From Adiantum capillus-veneris (taxonomy: Eukaryota; Streptophyta; Polypodiopsida; Polypodiales; Pteridaceae), in contig CM043967.1 in the NCBI GenBank assembly GCA_014529385.2, positions 84,976,778 through 85,040,777 of the forward strand: DNA of 64,000 nt. Reading direction: 5' to 3'. Positions within the stretch are counted from its first letter, which is position 1; every line of letters starts with the position of its first letter. The notes below the pieces were generated by a model that did no database searches, had not been told where the DNA came from, and saw nothing but the letters and a program-made list of their open reading frames with translations. Positions 33,310-45,436 of this stretch are shown in pieces. The position numbers were made by a program, and so were the translations under genes.

Positions 33310-34933
33310 CCCATTGGCTGATTTCGGCCTTTTGTTTAACTCTGAGATGTCAGAGTTTTGTGAAGCTTGTGTGTGTATTCAGCATAATGATAAGCGAAAA
33401 TTTGCTAAATGGCAGACGTGTGCCCGTCAACAGGCTTTTATGGATAAAGGTTGCACTTTAAAGCAATTCTTTAAGCATTTGCATCATACAAGGGTCTCAC
33501 AACCAATCAAGTGGGTTATGCTTCCCTCAGGTGTTTGGACTTCTTCGAAGCAGGAACTTGTTGATGCCATGGTTTTGCATTATCGATAGGTATTTGCTGC
33601 TCCTTCTCAGCCATGCGCATCAATTGATGCTTCCTTTTGTTCAAAGCATATCCCCGCAAGATGCACGCTGCCTTGAGGAACCATTCATTGATTTGGAATT
33701 GCATAGCGCGTTGCTTGCATTGGGCCATTGGCGGAGGTCTCCCGGTTGGGATGGGCTTATTTGGAATTTCTCCTCTCATTTTGGGAGGCTCTTGAACAGC
33801 CATTGCTTTTCATGATAAATGTAGCATGGGAGAAATAGGATTTTCCTCTTTCTTGGAAAGAAGGTTTAGTTCAATTGTTGTCTAAGCAAGTGCTTTGCGA
33901 GCGACTCTCTCACTGGCGCCCTATTACTTTGATGTCGATGGTTTACAAGATATTGGCTAAGATGCTAGTGTACCGCATTAAGGACCATCTTTTTGCAGGA
34001 TTCCATCAGGATAAATATGGTTTCATTCCACGTCGCCAGACTATGGACAATCTGGGTAATGTTCTGATTGGCATGGAGTATGCTAAGTACACTCAGAAAG
34101 ATGTGTTGGTTATGTACAGTGGGACTTCATTGTTACCACGATGAGGTGCCTAGGGTTCGGTCCTAAATTGGTCAGTGTGGTTTATTTCTTGTATGCTTGT
34201 AGTTCATCTTTGGGGATCCTAGAAGGTGAATTAACAGAATCTTTGCCTCGAGGTTCGGTCAGGCAGGGTTGCCTCCTTAGTGCTATGTTGTACACTCACC
34301 CCCTGTTGATGTATCTTGATCACCTGACCTCTGTTGAGCGTCTTCATGGTTTGCAGTTACCCTCGGTCATACCTTCATTCACCAGGCTTATGTGGATAAC
34401 TCATTGTTTATGCCTCGTAATCAGCAGACTAATGTTGAAGTGATTATGGAAGCCTTGAAATTGTTTGGCATTACGGCTGGACTTAGAGTCAACTTTTGTA
34501 AATCAAAGCTTCTGCCTCTTTGCTCTTGTGATTGGCAGAGTCTACTGTGGCCAGGTGAGATTGTTTCTCCAAATGTAATTACCAAGCATTTGGGATATCC
34601 AATTGGATGGAATGTCACTCACTCTCAAAAAGTGGATTGGGTTATGCAATGTTTGAATGTCCAATTGCATTATTGGAAGTTGTCCACTTGGCCATTACAT
34701 GTTCGTCTGCAAATCGCTCAAAGTATCTTGATGGAATATGTTCAGTTCTTTTTGCCACTAAATGCACTTGCCTCATCGTCGTCATGATTCTCTTATGTCA
34801 GACATTTTGTCCCATTTGTGAGACAGACCCATGCTCAAAAACAAGTCTTGTGCTTGATGTCAATGGAGAAGCTTTGCACTCCTAAACGTCTTGGACTCTA
34901 ATGTTTTGCATACCTCGGTCAACATGTTGTTAC
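33310..34933 (+). mobile_element. LINE-1 element, left part (5'-truncated)
   Basis: An L1-like LINE that starts within the region before reverse transcriptase. After the FMDKGCTLKQFFKHLHHTR segment come EPFIDLELHSALLALG, RSPGWDGL, VYKILAKMLVYRIK and GFIPRRQTMDNL (reverse transcriptase entry motifs), FGPKLVSVVYFLYACSSSL, PRGSVRQGCLLS (the L1 'R.GDPLSP'-type motif), YVDNSLFMPR (catalytic box, with YVDN for the usual YADD) and GLRVNFCKSKLL. The frame is broken several times, so no active enzyme is made. Its sequence stops at 34933, where copia element A is inserted, and resumes at 40565. Confidence 0.85.
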
Positions 34934-35714
34934 TGTTAAGTATGGAGCCTGATTTACCCTTGTATTTTTCTGTGGTAAAAGTGCACATTTGTAAGGCCCC
35001 CATTATGAGGAGAAGCCATCGTGCATGAAGGAAAATCACTCATCGGAAACCGAAATTTTCACGGACAAGAATCAGGGGCAACTTTAGAGGCCGAGACTTT
35101 TTTTTTCCGGAATATTCCTTTTCGCCGAAATATTATGGCCGGACGGCGGCCGGAAAGTGGTCGAAAAACAACCAATCGGTTGGCCGGTGGCCGGTAGTCA
35201 ATGGCCGATGGCCGGTGGTCGGAAGTCAATGGCCAGTGGCCGGTGGTCGGGAGTGAATTCAATGGCCGGTGGCCGAATTCAAAAGCGGACTTGTCTTCTC
35301 AAGGGTGGCCACACATAGGCGGATTGGAGGGTCCGATTTGGACTTATTCGCACAAGGGTGGCTACATATGGCTGTCTCTCATAAGAGAGGGCAGCCCTTT
35401 TGGCCTATAAAAGGAGGCCATTTCTACACACATTTCATAGTGTGAAGTTAATGCAACAAGGTGAGTGTGAGGTGGTGAGAGTGAAGCAAGGCGAGAGCTC
35501 TATCAAGGGTTTAATCCCTTTGTAAACTACTTCTTCTTTTGAAGTGCTAAAGCCATTGAGTGGCTGCTTTCCCGTGGATGTAGCCCACATTGGGTGAACC
35601 ACGTATATTGTGTGTACTCTCTCTCTACTCTATAATCTCTTGTGTGTGAAATCTATCTCTCTCCATTAAGTAAAATACTCAAAAATCTATTTAGCTACGT
35701 CTTATTTCCTAAAA
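34934..35714 (+). repeat. 5' LTR of copia A
   Basis: 781 bp. It includes a GGCCGGTGG/GGTCGG minisatellite-like stretch at 35150-35280 and a TATAAAAG box at 35406-35413, the likely promoter, with transcription then running through the leader into gag. The last bases read CTAAAA instead of CTAACA. Confidence 0.93.
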
Positions 35715-35787
35715 ACTGGTATCAGAGCAAGGTTTGCTCGTAGCTAAATTATCTCAAGGAAAGGATTCCTTGAATTGAGTGGGAGTT

Positions 35788-36444
35788 ATGGCCGAGGAAG
35801 GGAAGCTCAAGATTGAGAAGTTCAACGGCAAAAACTACCAACATTGGAAGATGCAGATTGAAGACTATCTCTACTAGAAGGACCTCTATTTGCCACTAGG
35901 CGGTCTTGCGAAGAAGCCCCCAACAATGGCAGATGAAGCATGGATTGTCCTTGATCGAAAGGCACTGGGAACAATCCGGTTAAGCTTGGCGTCAACGGTG
36001 GCCTTCAATGTTTCGGAGATGAAGACCACGGAGGACTTGATGAAGTCACTTGACGACTTCTACGAGAAACCATCAGCATCCAATAAGGTATTTCTTATGA
36101 AGCGCTTGTTCAATCTAAAGATGGCAGAGAATGGTTCAGTTGCAGAATACCTAAATGACTTTAACACAAACATAAGTCAACTTCGATCGGTGAAAATCAA
36201 TTTCGATGACGAAGTGCGAGCTCTCCTTATACTATCATCTCTACCAGATAGTTGGGACAGCCTTGTGATGGCTGTAAGTAATTCTATTTCTGGCACAAAT
36301 ACTCTTAAGTTTGATGATGTTTTGGGTGTTATCCTAAGCGAGGAAATACGAAGGAGAATCACAGGAGAATCATCAAGTGCTGCACTGTCAGTGGAAACAA
36401 GAGGAAGGCCGAAGGAGAGGTTCAAAAACCAAAAAGGGTCGTGA
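35788..36444 (+). pseudogene. Copia A gag
   Basis: Starts at ATG 35788 (MAEEGKLKIEKFNGKNYQHW, the usual copia Gag N-terminus: 'F.G.NY..W'). A TAG at 35875-35877 falls where a Trp codon is expected. The frame then stays open (ADEAWIVLDRKALGTIRLSL, LMKRLFNLKMAENGSVAEYL, LILSSLPDSWDSLVMAV: a complete UBN2-type Gag) until a frameshift near 36400. The correct frame continues from about 36390 into the zinc knuckle. Gag forms the virus-like particle around the element RNA. One stop plus one frameshift disable it. Confidence 0.9.
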
Positions 36445-39400
36445 TCGCTCAAGGCGGAGCATGTCACGCACAAAGTCAGTTCTTGAATGTTGGAACTGCG
36501 GCAAGAAGGGCCACGTCAAGAAGGATTGCTGGTCCAAGAAGAAGAAGGAGACAGAGTCTCAAGACAACAATCCAACATCGGAGGCCAATGTGGCAGGTAA
36601 AGTAGAGCAAGATGCTCTAATTCTCTCATTAGACAATGTGTCTAATTCCTAGATAGTAGATTCCGGGGCTTCATTCCATGCGACACCACACAAGCAACAT
36701 TTCCAAGACTACACCAAAGGTAATTTTGGGTATGTATACTTGGGAGATGATGAAGCTTGTGAGATTTTCGGCAAAGGTACAGTTTATGTCAAAACTACTA
36801 ACGGAAATGAATGGAAGCTTAAAGATGCTAGACATGTTCCTTCTCTTCGCAAAAATTTAATCTCTACAGGACAATTGGACGATGAAGGTCACAACATTGC
36901 ATTCGGAAACAAACGGTGGAAGATCTCAAAGGGATCTTTGGTGGTTGCCAAGGGAGAAAAGGTCGGTACATTTTACTTGTGTACTGTTAGCACGCAACCT
37001 TCAGCCTGTGCAGCAACTACAGAAGTTGACAGTGCAGTGTGGCACTACCGGCTTGGGCATATGAGTGCCAAAGGAATGCAAATCCTTCAAACAAAGAAGC
37101 TTCTACCAAGTTTGAAAGAAGTGGACTTAGAGTTCTGTGAAGATTGTGTTTATGATAAACAAAAGAGGGTAAAATTTCAAAAATCAGGAAATGAAAAAAA
37201 AAAACTTGAGTTGGTTCATTCTGATGTTTGGGGTCCTGCAAGTACACCATCACTTGGTGGCTCATTTTACTATGTAACATTCATAGACGATGCGACTAGA
37301 AAAACATGGCTTTATGTCATGAAGAATAAATCCGATGTATTTTCCATATTTCAAAGGTGGAAAGCCTTTGTGGAGAATGAAACAGGTACCAAGGTTAAAT
37401 GCCTCAGATCCGACAATGGAGGTGAATATTACAGCCAAGCTTTTGAAAGATTTTGTGCTAGCAATGGCATTCAGAGACAAAGGACAACCCCAAGGACACC
37501 TCAGCAAAATGGTATTTCGGAAAGGATGAACGGGACAATCATGGAGCGAGCACGAAGCATGCGGCTACATGCAGGCCTACCGCTTCAGCTTTGGGCGGAA
37601 GCTGTAAGTACGTCTGTATACTTAATCAATCGGTCACCCTCAACGGCATTGGATGGGGGAGTTCCAGAAGAGGCATGGACAGGTAAACCGGTGAATTATG
37701 CATTTCTCAAAGTGTTTGGGTGTGAGGCTTTCATGCACATAGATAGAAGCCTAAGATCAAAGCTAGATGCAAAGTCTAAAAAGTGTTTCTTCATTGGCTA
37801 TGGAGAAGGTGACTTTGGGTATCGCCTATGGAATCCTCGAGATAGTAAAATCTTAAGGAGTAGGGATGTAATTTTTAACGAACAAAATATGTACAAAGAT
37901 TACTTGGAAAGAAAACAAACAAAAGAAACAAGTGATGAGTACATGGAGCTTGAGGACGGTGAAGACTCAAGGACTGTAAACGGTGACAATGTACAACAAC
38001 GTCAACCAAATGAGGAGCCTCAACCTATTCCTCGAAGATATACAAGAGCATGTAGACCTCCAGAAAGGTTTATTCCTTCCTTCAACCATCTCTTGATCTC
38101 AGATTCTGGAGAGCCGGAATCATACGAAGAAGCTATGCAACATGAATCCAAAGAAGAATGGACGAAGAGCATGCAAGTGGAGATGGACTCACTACATCGC
38201 AACCAAACATGGGAGTTGGTTGAGTTGCCTAAAGGTAAGCGAGCACTTCAAAACAAATGGGTGTACAAGCTGAAGAAAGAAGGTGGAAAGAAAAGGTACA
38301 AGTCTAGGCTTGTGGTAAAAGGTTTTTCTCAAAAGAAATGTATTGACTTCAATGAAATATTTTCTCCTGTTGTAAAAATGAACTCAATTAGGCTTGTCTT
38401 AAGCCTTGTGGCTGTTCATGATCTAAATCTCGAGCAAATGGATGTAAATACAGCATTCCCTCACGGTGACTTAGAGGAGGAAATCTACATGCTTCAACCA
38501 AAGGGGTATGAAGTAAAAGGTAAGGAGAAAATGGTTTGCAAATTAAAGAAGAGCTTGTATGGTTTAAAGCAAGCATCAAGACAATGGTACTTGAAGTTTG
38601 ATCGATGGATGTTGGATCATGGATTCACAAGATGCAACTCGGATCACTGCGTCTACACGAAGAATTTGGGAGATGGGAAATTCATCATCCTAATGTTGTA
38701 TGTTGATGACATGTTGATTGCAAGTTCTAACATGCAGGACATCAAAGACCTAAAAGAGGAGCTGTCCAAATCTTTTTCAATGAAAGATTTAGGTGCTGCA
38801 AAGAGGATACTCGGTATGAAAATATCATGGGACAGGACGAAGAAGACGATAAAGCTATCTCAAGAAGATTACATCAAGAAGGTACTAGAAAGGTTTGCAA
38901 TGCAAAATGCAAAACCAGTTTCTACACCTTTGGCTGGTCATTTTAAACTAACGAAGGATATGTGTCCAAAGACACAAGAGGAGATAGCCTATATGTCTAA
39001 AGTTCCATATGCTACAGCGGTAGGTTCTCTAATGTATGCTATGGTCTGGACAAGGCCAGACATTGCACATGCAGTGGGAGTTGTGAGTAGGTTCATGGAC
39101 AACCCAGGTAAAGAGCATTGGCAAGCTGTGAAGTGGATACTTAGGTATCTAAAAGGGACAACAACAAATGCTTTGCATTTTGGAGGAACTGATATTTTTC
39201 TAGAAGGGTATGTTGATGCAGATATGGCAGGTGACAAAGATACTCGAAGGAGCACTACTAGCTATGTGTTCACGGTTGGAGGCACAGCAGTAAGCTGGGC
39301 TTCAAAGCTGCAAAAGGTGGTTTCACTTTCTACCACGGAAGCAGAGTATGTAGCAATGACGGAGGCAAGCAAAGAAATTATGTGGCTTCACAGATTCTTA

Positions 39401-39660
39401 GAAGAGCTTGGATTCAAACAAGACAATTGTGTCTTGTACAATGATAGCCAAAGCGCTATCCATCTTGCGAAGAACTCAGCCTTTCATTCAAGGACAAAGC
39501 ACATTGAGGTGAGATATCACTTCATACGTACTCTTTTGGAAGAGGGATAGCTAAAGCTAGAAAAGGTGCATACAAGTGAAAATCCTGCAGACATGTTTAC
39601 AAAGTGGTCGACAAGGAGAAGTTGAGATTTTGCTCATCTTCAATCGGCATTCAAGGATAA
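36377..39660 (+). pseudogene. Copia A pol (zinc knuckle, protease, integrase, RT, RNase H)
   Basis: Zinc knuckle CWNCGKKGHVKKDC (36511-36552), then TAG at 36650 in place of the Trp of the pre-protease motif, then protease DSGASFHAT. From 36740 a 936-codon frame is open: GAG-pre-integrase (WHYRLGHMSAKGMQ, CEDCVYDKQ), integrase core (VHSDVWGPA, FIDDATRKTW, RSDNGGEY, PQQNGISERMNGT), reverse transcriptase (FNEIFSPVVKMNSIRLVLSL, YGLKQASRQWY, catalytic YVDDMLIAS) and RNase H (GYVDADMAGD, STTEAEYVAM, NDSQSAIHLAKN). A TAG at 39548 replaces a Gln codon, and a 1-base loss near 39605 shifts the last 20 codons. It is unusually well preserved, but it still carries three nonsense or frame lesions. Confidence 0.93.
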
Positions 39661-39720
39661 GAAGCCAGAATGGAAAGAAGTCACAGGTTTGGTTTGGAAA
39701 TCAGTCTACAAGTGGGAGAT

Positions 39721-40393
39721 TGTTAAGTATGGGGCTTGATTTACCCTTGTATTTTTCTGTGGTAAAAGTGCACATTTGTAAGGCCCCCATTATGAGGAGA
39801 AGCCATCGTGCATGAAGGAAAATCACTCATCGGAAACCGAAATTTTCACGGACAAAAATCAGGGGCAACTTTAGAGGCCGAGAATTTTTTTTCCGGAATA
39901 TTCCTTTTCGCCGGAATATTATGGCCGAACGGCGGCCGGAAAGTGGTCGAAAAACAACCGGTCGGGTGGCCGGTGGCCGGTAGTCAATGGACGATGGCCG
40001 GTGGTCGGAAGTCAATGGCCGGTGGCCGCTGGTCGGGAGTCAATGGCCGGTGGCCGAATTCAAAAGCGGACTTGTCTTCTCAAGGGCGGCCACACATGGG
40101 CGGATTGGAGGGTCCGATTTGGACTTATTCGCACAAGGGCGGCTACACATGGCTGTCTCTCATAAGAGAGGGCAGCCCTTTTGGCCTATAAAAGGAGGCC
40201 ATTTCTACACACATTTCATAGTGCGAAGTTAATGCAACAAGGTGAGTGTGAGGTGGTGAGAGTGAAGCAAGGCGGGAGCTCTATCAAGGGTTTAATCCCT
40301 TTGTAAACTACTTCTTCTTTTGAAGTGCTAAAGCCATTGAGTGGCTGCTTTCCCGTGGACGTAGCCCACATTGGGTGAACCACGTATATTGTG

Positions 40394-40474
<81 letters not shown>

Positions 40475-40559
40475 CTATAATCTCTTGTGTGTGAAATCTA
40501 TCTCTCTCCATTAAGTAAAATACTCAAAAATCTATTTAGCTACGTCTTATTTCCTAACA
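39721..40559 (+). repeat. 3' LTR of copia A
   Basis: 839 bp. Matches the 5' LTR with TATAAAAG at 40187-40194 and an intact CTAACA end. It is longer because of a 72-base CT tract at 40400-40471, where the 5' LTR has only about 10 bases of CT. Confidence 0.93.
40400..40471. repeat. (CT)n expansion in the 3' LTR
   Basis: CT tract of about 72 bases; the sister LTR has only a short TCTCTCTCTA at the matching place. Confidence 0.97.
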
Positions 40560-40564
40560 GTTAC

Positions 40565-41697
40565 TTCAGCATTTGGCCATTGGCAATCATCTATCTGGGA
40601 GGTCGTATTTGGCAAGATGGAAGGGCACATTCCTGGATGTCCTCTTGCTTCCACTTTGGTATACCTGGAAAGATGTTACGATTCATCTATCATGGAATGC
40701 TCGGCAGGAAGGTGATTCGCTTCATTTGGAGAATCTCCATTGGAGCCGGGCATTCTCTCTTACTTACGTCGACCACTCGCCTTGTCATGCTTACTTTCTC
40801 TATGGTGGCATTCAGGTGGTTGAGGATGTAGTCGATGAGATTGGATATACTTTTGAGTTTCCCTTTGCCGCTCGCCGTTTTGGATTGGGCATGCATTACC
40901 GTCAGTTCTGGATAGAACTTCAAAACATGTTCCTTGATTTTTTGCCCATTACACCTTTGTTTGATGGCGATCACATGTCTCATTAAGATCTTTGGGAAAC
41001 ACCTTTTCGAGATGTTTTTGCCATTTGAATTTATGCTCTTCTTCTACCACAACCTTGGCTTGCTAATTATTGTAATGCCCTTTGGCACATGCACAAATCT
41101 GATCTTTGGTGGAGGAAGCTTCCCTCCCCCTTGTGGAAAAGCCATTTTCCTTTGAAGGAGCGATTGTTTCTTTGGTGTTGTTTGCTTTCTTGGGGCACGT
41201 CATATTCACCCTTTTTCTTGTGTCCGTTGCTCAACTGTAGAAGAGAATGTCTGCCACTTGTTGTGGGATTGTTGCATTACTAGAGATTTCCTTCACCGTG
41301 TATCGGCCTACATGCGGGTCCGTTTTCCATGGATTGTCTTCCACAAAAGTTTATGGGCATCTGGCATTTTCTCACCGACATTACGGCGTTTTGCGGTTTT
41401 CTTTATCTGGGTCAGATATTGGGCTTATTGGACCCTCTGGCGTTAGCGTAATGCTTACATGTTCCATCGTACTCATGCAAACCCATTCCCAGTCTTCAAG
41501 CTTTCTCTTAGGCAATCGTTACCGTTTGCTTTGGAAGTTGGTGATATCATACATGGGCTTTCCTATGAATGTTTCTAGCTACATTGTACAACTGAGAAGT
41601 TATGTGTTCTTCCCCTTGTATATGATCCTTTCGTGGGGTTTTCCTTGGCGTCAAGGTTTCTCACTAGTAAATGAATCAAATCGATTTACCAAAAAGA
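40565..41697 (+). mobile_element. LINE-1 element, right part and 3' end
   Basis: Continues the LINE interrupted at 34933: QHLAIGNHLSGRSYLARWKG directly after the target site, then a frame to 40986 (ENLHWSRAFSLTYVDHSPCH, GMHYRQFWIELQNMFLDFLP). The C-terminal zinc-binding region of plant LINE reverse transcriptases (zf-RVT) follows: SDLWWRKLPSPLWKSHFPLK, ERLFLWCCL, then in another frame VRCSTVEENVCHLLWDC. The end is a short 3' tail, 'tagtaaatgaatcaaatcga' to 'tttaccaaaaa' at about 41697. It has several frameshifts. Confidence 0.75.
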
Positions 41698-41977
41698 AGT
41701 GTGTGTTAAAAAAAAGTGTGTGTGCAAGCAAGCTTCTTTGTCATTTGCACACACACACCCGACAGATAACACTTTTTTTTGTAATGCCAGATTGAATTAC
41801 AAGTGGGAAACCTCAAAGCGAGGAAAACCCATAGAAAGTATTACAAGTGTAACTCAGAAACAGTCAAAGTAGAGCTGGTGATGGCTAATAGGGAGCTCAT
41901 CCAAGTCATAGGCAATTTGAAGAGACTGTCTAAGAGATATCTTGAAGAAAAAAACATATTCCACTTGAATCTGCTGA
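41698..41977. other. Short spacer with a GT/AC stem-loop
   Basis: GTGTGTGTGCAA (41716-41727) and TTGCACACACAC (41745-41756) can pair around a 17-base loop. 41803-41977 has an open frame (KARKTHRKYYKCNSETVKVE) without recognised family. Confidence 0.4.
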
Positions 41978-42204
41978 TGTTGGAATTAGGGTTGCAAAGA
42001 AACGCACAAAGCTTGGAGAAGATGAAGGAAGCTCAAGGCACACAATAGAGAGTGTGTTACTTAGTGTGCAATGGAAAGATAGATAGCCCTAGAGTGATGG
42101 GAGTATATACAATGCTCGGGGGGAAAAACCTCCTAGAGAGGGAAAAAATGCCCCGACGGTCCTAGTGTGTTCACACACATCACTACCACATGTATATGGT
42201 AACA
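41978..42204 (-). repeat. 3' LTR of copia arm D
   Basis: 227 bp, TGTTACC … TTCCAACA on -. It is the inverted, diverged counterpart of the LTR at 54699-54925. Confidence 0.9.
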
Positions 42205-45200
42205 AATCCCCCCTGGAGTGATGCGGTGAACGAGAGCTGGCACATGAGTAAAGGGAAGTACCATGCCCTAAGAACATGATCAGTCCACAAAGGGGAGTAA
42301 GTCCAAAGCGTTGCGGAAAGCTTCAAGCTTCTCACGAGACAATGCCTTTGTGAAAATATCTGCAAGGTTGTCCTGTGTTGGCACGTAAGCCAAGCTGATC
42401 TCTCCTGCTGAGAGCTCTCCCTGACATAGTGGTAATGCACCCCAATGTGCTTTGTACGAGCATGAAAAACTGGGTTCCTCGCAATTGCCAACACTATCAG
42501 TGTAGATAGTGTTGGCAGTGTCCTATCCAATACCCAAATTAGCCATAAGGCGTCTGAGCCATACACACTCAACCGTAGCTGTGAATATTGCCTTGTACTC
42601 AGCCTCACAACTCGAAGTGTCCATAGTAGGTTGCTTCTTGCTCAACCATGATATACATGAACTGCCAAGCATGAAACAAAAACCACTTGTGGACACTCGC
42701 ATGTCAAAACAACCAACCCAATCTGAGTACAAAAAATCATGTAAGTCTAGCGGTAATGATCCCCCCTTGGGATAAAACAAGCCAAGATGTAAAGTGCCAC
42801 TAAGGTAGCGGAAAATCCTCTTGACAGCCTACCAATTCTTAGACCCTGGGCTACGCATAAATCTGCTGCCTGTGAGACTGCAAACTGAATATCTGGCCTT
42901 GTGTTGCATACATAAATGAGGCAGCCAACAGCAGTTTGGTAAAGAGTGACATCAGCAGGATCGCCAGCATCATGTAGACTCAACTTCAAACCTGCTTAGC
43001 ATGGGAGTGGCAATAGGTTCGCAATCCTCAAGTTGAAACTTACATAGCAATGTCTCTATGTAACTTTTCTGACACAAGGCAATATCACCATCACACTGCT
43101 TAAACTGTATACCCAAGTAATGATGCAACAGCCCCAAATCTTTCATCTTGAAAGTAGCATTCAAATCAGCCTTAAATTCAGCAATATGTCTCTCATTTGG
43201 TCCAGTAATCAGCAAATCATCAACATAAAGAACCACAATGAGAAGTACATCACCCTCACGCTTTACATACAATGTGCTTTCTGTTGGACTGTTACAAAAG
43301 CCTTGTTTGAACAAATGAGTGTCAGCTTTCTCATACCAAGCACGAGGAGATTGCTTCAACCCATACAAAGCCTTCTTACATATGCACACTTTGTCCTCTT
43401 GTCCTTTTATGACAAAACCGCGAGGCTACGTTACAGAAACTTCCTCAAATATGTCACCATTCAAGAAAGTGGTAACAATGTATGATTGATGTACATCCCA
43501 ACCAAACTGAGCTGCCAATGCACATAGAAAACGCACAGTAGTCATAAGACAAGTGGGAGCAAAAGTCTCTTCATAATCTATGCCTTTTTGCTGTGCATAA
43601 CCCTTTGAACAAGTCGAGCCTTATGGCGATCGATCTCACCATCCGGCTTGCGTTTCAACTTGTAAACCCACTTCGTACCAATGGCCTTTTTTCCAGGAGG
43701 CAAATCACATAAAGCCCATGTGTCATTTTCTATCAGTGCATCATATTCTGATTGCATGGCAGCCATCCAATTTTCTGAACTCTGTGCTTCATCAAAAGAC
43801 AGAGGCTCCTCAACATCATGTAACCTAGACACAGCCAAAGCATAACAATCTGATGCATAAGATGCATGGCGAGAGCCTGAACGAGTACGACTAGACAAAG
43901 GTGCATCAAATTTACTGTCACGCAAAGTGTGCACCAGCCATTTTGGCATACGTCTAGCCTGCTCATTTTCAGCCCTTTCCTCATCAAGTACATCATGTAC
44001 ATTTGCATCAGTAATAGGCTGATCTGTAACATTTTCAGAAACCCCCATAAGCTGCCTCATTGGAAATTACATTCGTATTTCCACCACTGAAAGAGGCAGC
44101 AAAGTGTCATAAATGTCCTGCAAGCTTACATTACTGTCTCTAGTACATGACAGTAAGGGCAGAACAAAAACTTCACAAACACTACATCCCGTGAAACCAA
44201 AATACGCTTTGTTTGCGGATGATATAACATGTAACCTTTGCTTTCAGTACTCTAACCAACAAAATACATTTGACAACCTTATCATCCAATTTTCTGCGTT
44301 GTGTTTGTGGCACCAAATCATATGCCAAACAACCAAAAACACGCATGTGCTCAATAGAAGGCTTTCTATCATGCCATGCTTCATATGGAGAAATAGACTG
44401 CAAAGCTTTTGTAGGACACTTGTTAAGTACATAAGTGGCACACATGATGGCCTCAAGCCAAAACGAATGCAGCAAAGCTTGACTTTTGACCATACATCGT
44501 GCCATTTCCGTCAGTGACCTATTTTTCCTCTCAGCAACACCATTTTGTTGAGGTGTATAAGGCACTGTACATTGGTGTTTTATCCCACGACTAGCCAGAA
44601 ATGCATTAAATTCATGAGACATATACTCCCCCCCTCGATCGGAACGGAGGGTGCCCATAGTACATTTCTCCATCTCCAAAAATTGTTTGAAGCACATAAA
44701 AACTTCGGACTTCGCTTTAAGTGGAAATACCCATGCATGCCTGGAGTAATCATCAATGAAATCCATGAAGTACAGGTAATTGCCCAAGGACGGAGTTTGC
44801 ATGGGCCCACAAACATCACTATGCACAAGCTGCAACCTGCATGTGGCCCAAACGTAACCATCCTTTGGAAACTTAGAGCGTTGCATCTTACCTAAAATAC
44901 AACCTTCACAAACATCTTTTATAGGTGCTTCAAGAGGCGGCAAAGAAGCAACCATATCAGATTTTTGCAAACGTAGCAAAGTGGCAAAATTCAAATGACC
45001 AACACGTGCATGCCAAAGTTTTGCATCTGAAATAGCCCTTGAAACTGCAACAGCATTTGCAAAATTTTGTCCACACTTGTCATACAAAGTGAGCTTATAC
45101 AGCCACGGCACAAAAGGCCAGATGCAACAATTTCATCACCAAAACTAAGATCATGAACTGTACATCTATCATCCACAAATTTGACTACAAGTCCAAGTCT

Positions 45201-45436
45201 AGCAAGTGCGGATATAGACAAGAGATTTTTCTTGATCCCAGGTACATAAAGTGCATCAACAAGTGTGAAAGAACTGCCATTAGCAGCAATAAGCACAATC
45301 TTTCCAACTCCCTGAACTGGATAAGAGGCATTGTTGGCACAAGTGACTGAATTCCCATGAGGGACAGACTCGAGAGAGGTAACAGATCACGATGTGAGGT
45401 AATGTGATTTGTAGCACCACTGTCGAAATACCACAC
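42205..45436 (-). pseudogene. Copia D pol remnant
   Basis: Integrase is in a 309-codon open stretch (45111-44182): WHARVGHLNFATLLRLQKSD, CEGCILGK, VHSDVCGPM, FIDDYSRHAWVF, RSDRGGEY, PYTPQQNGVAERKNRSLTE. The linker and start of reverse transcriptase lie at 44060-43578, the middle (YGLKQSPRAWY, catalytic YVDDLLITG) at 43389-42970, then GCLIYVCNTRPDIQFAVSQ to 42747 and RNase H pieces at 42780-42400 (SWLSKKQPTMDTSSCEAEYK, ARNPVFHARTKHIGVHYHYV). The frame changes at least four times, so no full polyprotein can be made. Protease WYFDSGATNHITSH sits at 45436-45390, directly at the inversion point. Confidence 0.88.

Larger units (their letters stand above)
34934..40559 (+). mobile_element. Ty1/copia element A, full length
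   Basis: LTRs at 34934-35714 and 39721-40559 begin TGTTAAG and end CTAA(A/C)A. The 5-bp duplication GTTAC flanks the element (34929-34933, 40560-40564). The primer site TGGTATCAGAGC is at 35717-35728 and the polypurine tract AAGTGGGAGAT ends at 39720. The domain order protease-integrase-reverse transcriptase-RNase H is that of Ty1/copia. The LTRs differ by roughly 20 substitutions plus a CT expansion, indicating a moderately old insertion. It splits LINE-1. Confidence 0.95.
41978..45436 (-). mobile_element. Copia arm D, 5' part missing
   Basis: Reads right to left: protease, integrase, reverse transcriptase, RNase H, polypurine tract (AGGGGGGATT on -) and one 3' LTR at 41978-42204. Gag, leader and 5' LTR are absent. 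At 45436 homology to its sister element C ends abruptly in the middle of the protease segment, and C begins on the opposite strand at the next base. The left flank GCTGA has no partner at the right end of C (AGAGG). Confidence 0.88.

Noticed and set aside
36740-39550. Intact, active copia polyprotein
   Set aside because: The 936-codon frame is open, but it is bounded by stops in the pre-protease motif and at the RNase H end, and gag has its own stop and frameshift.
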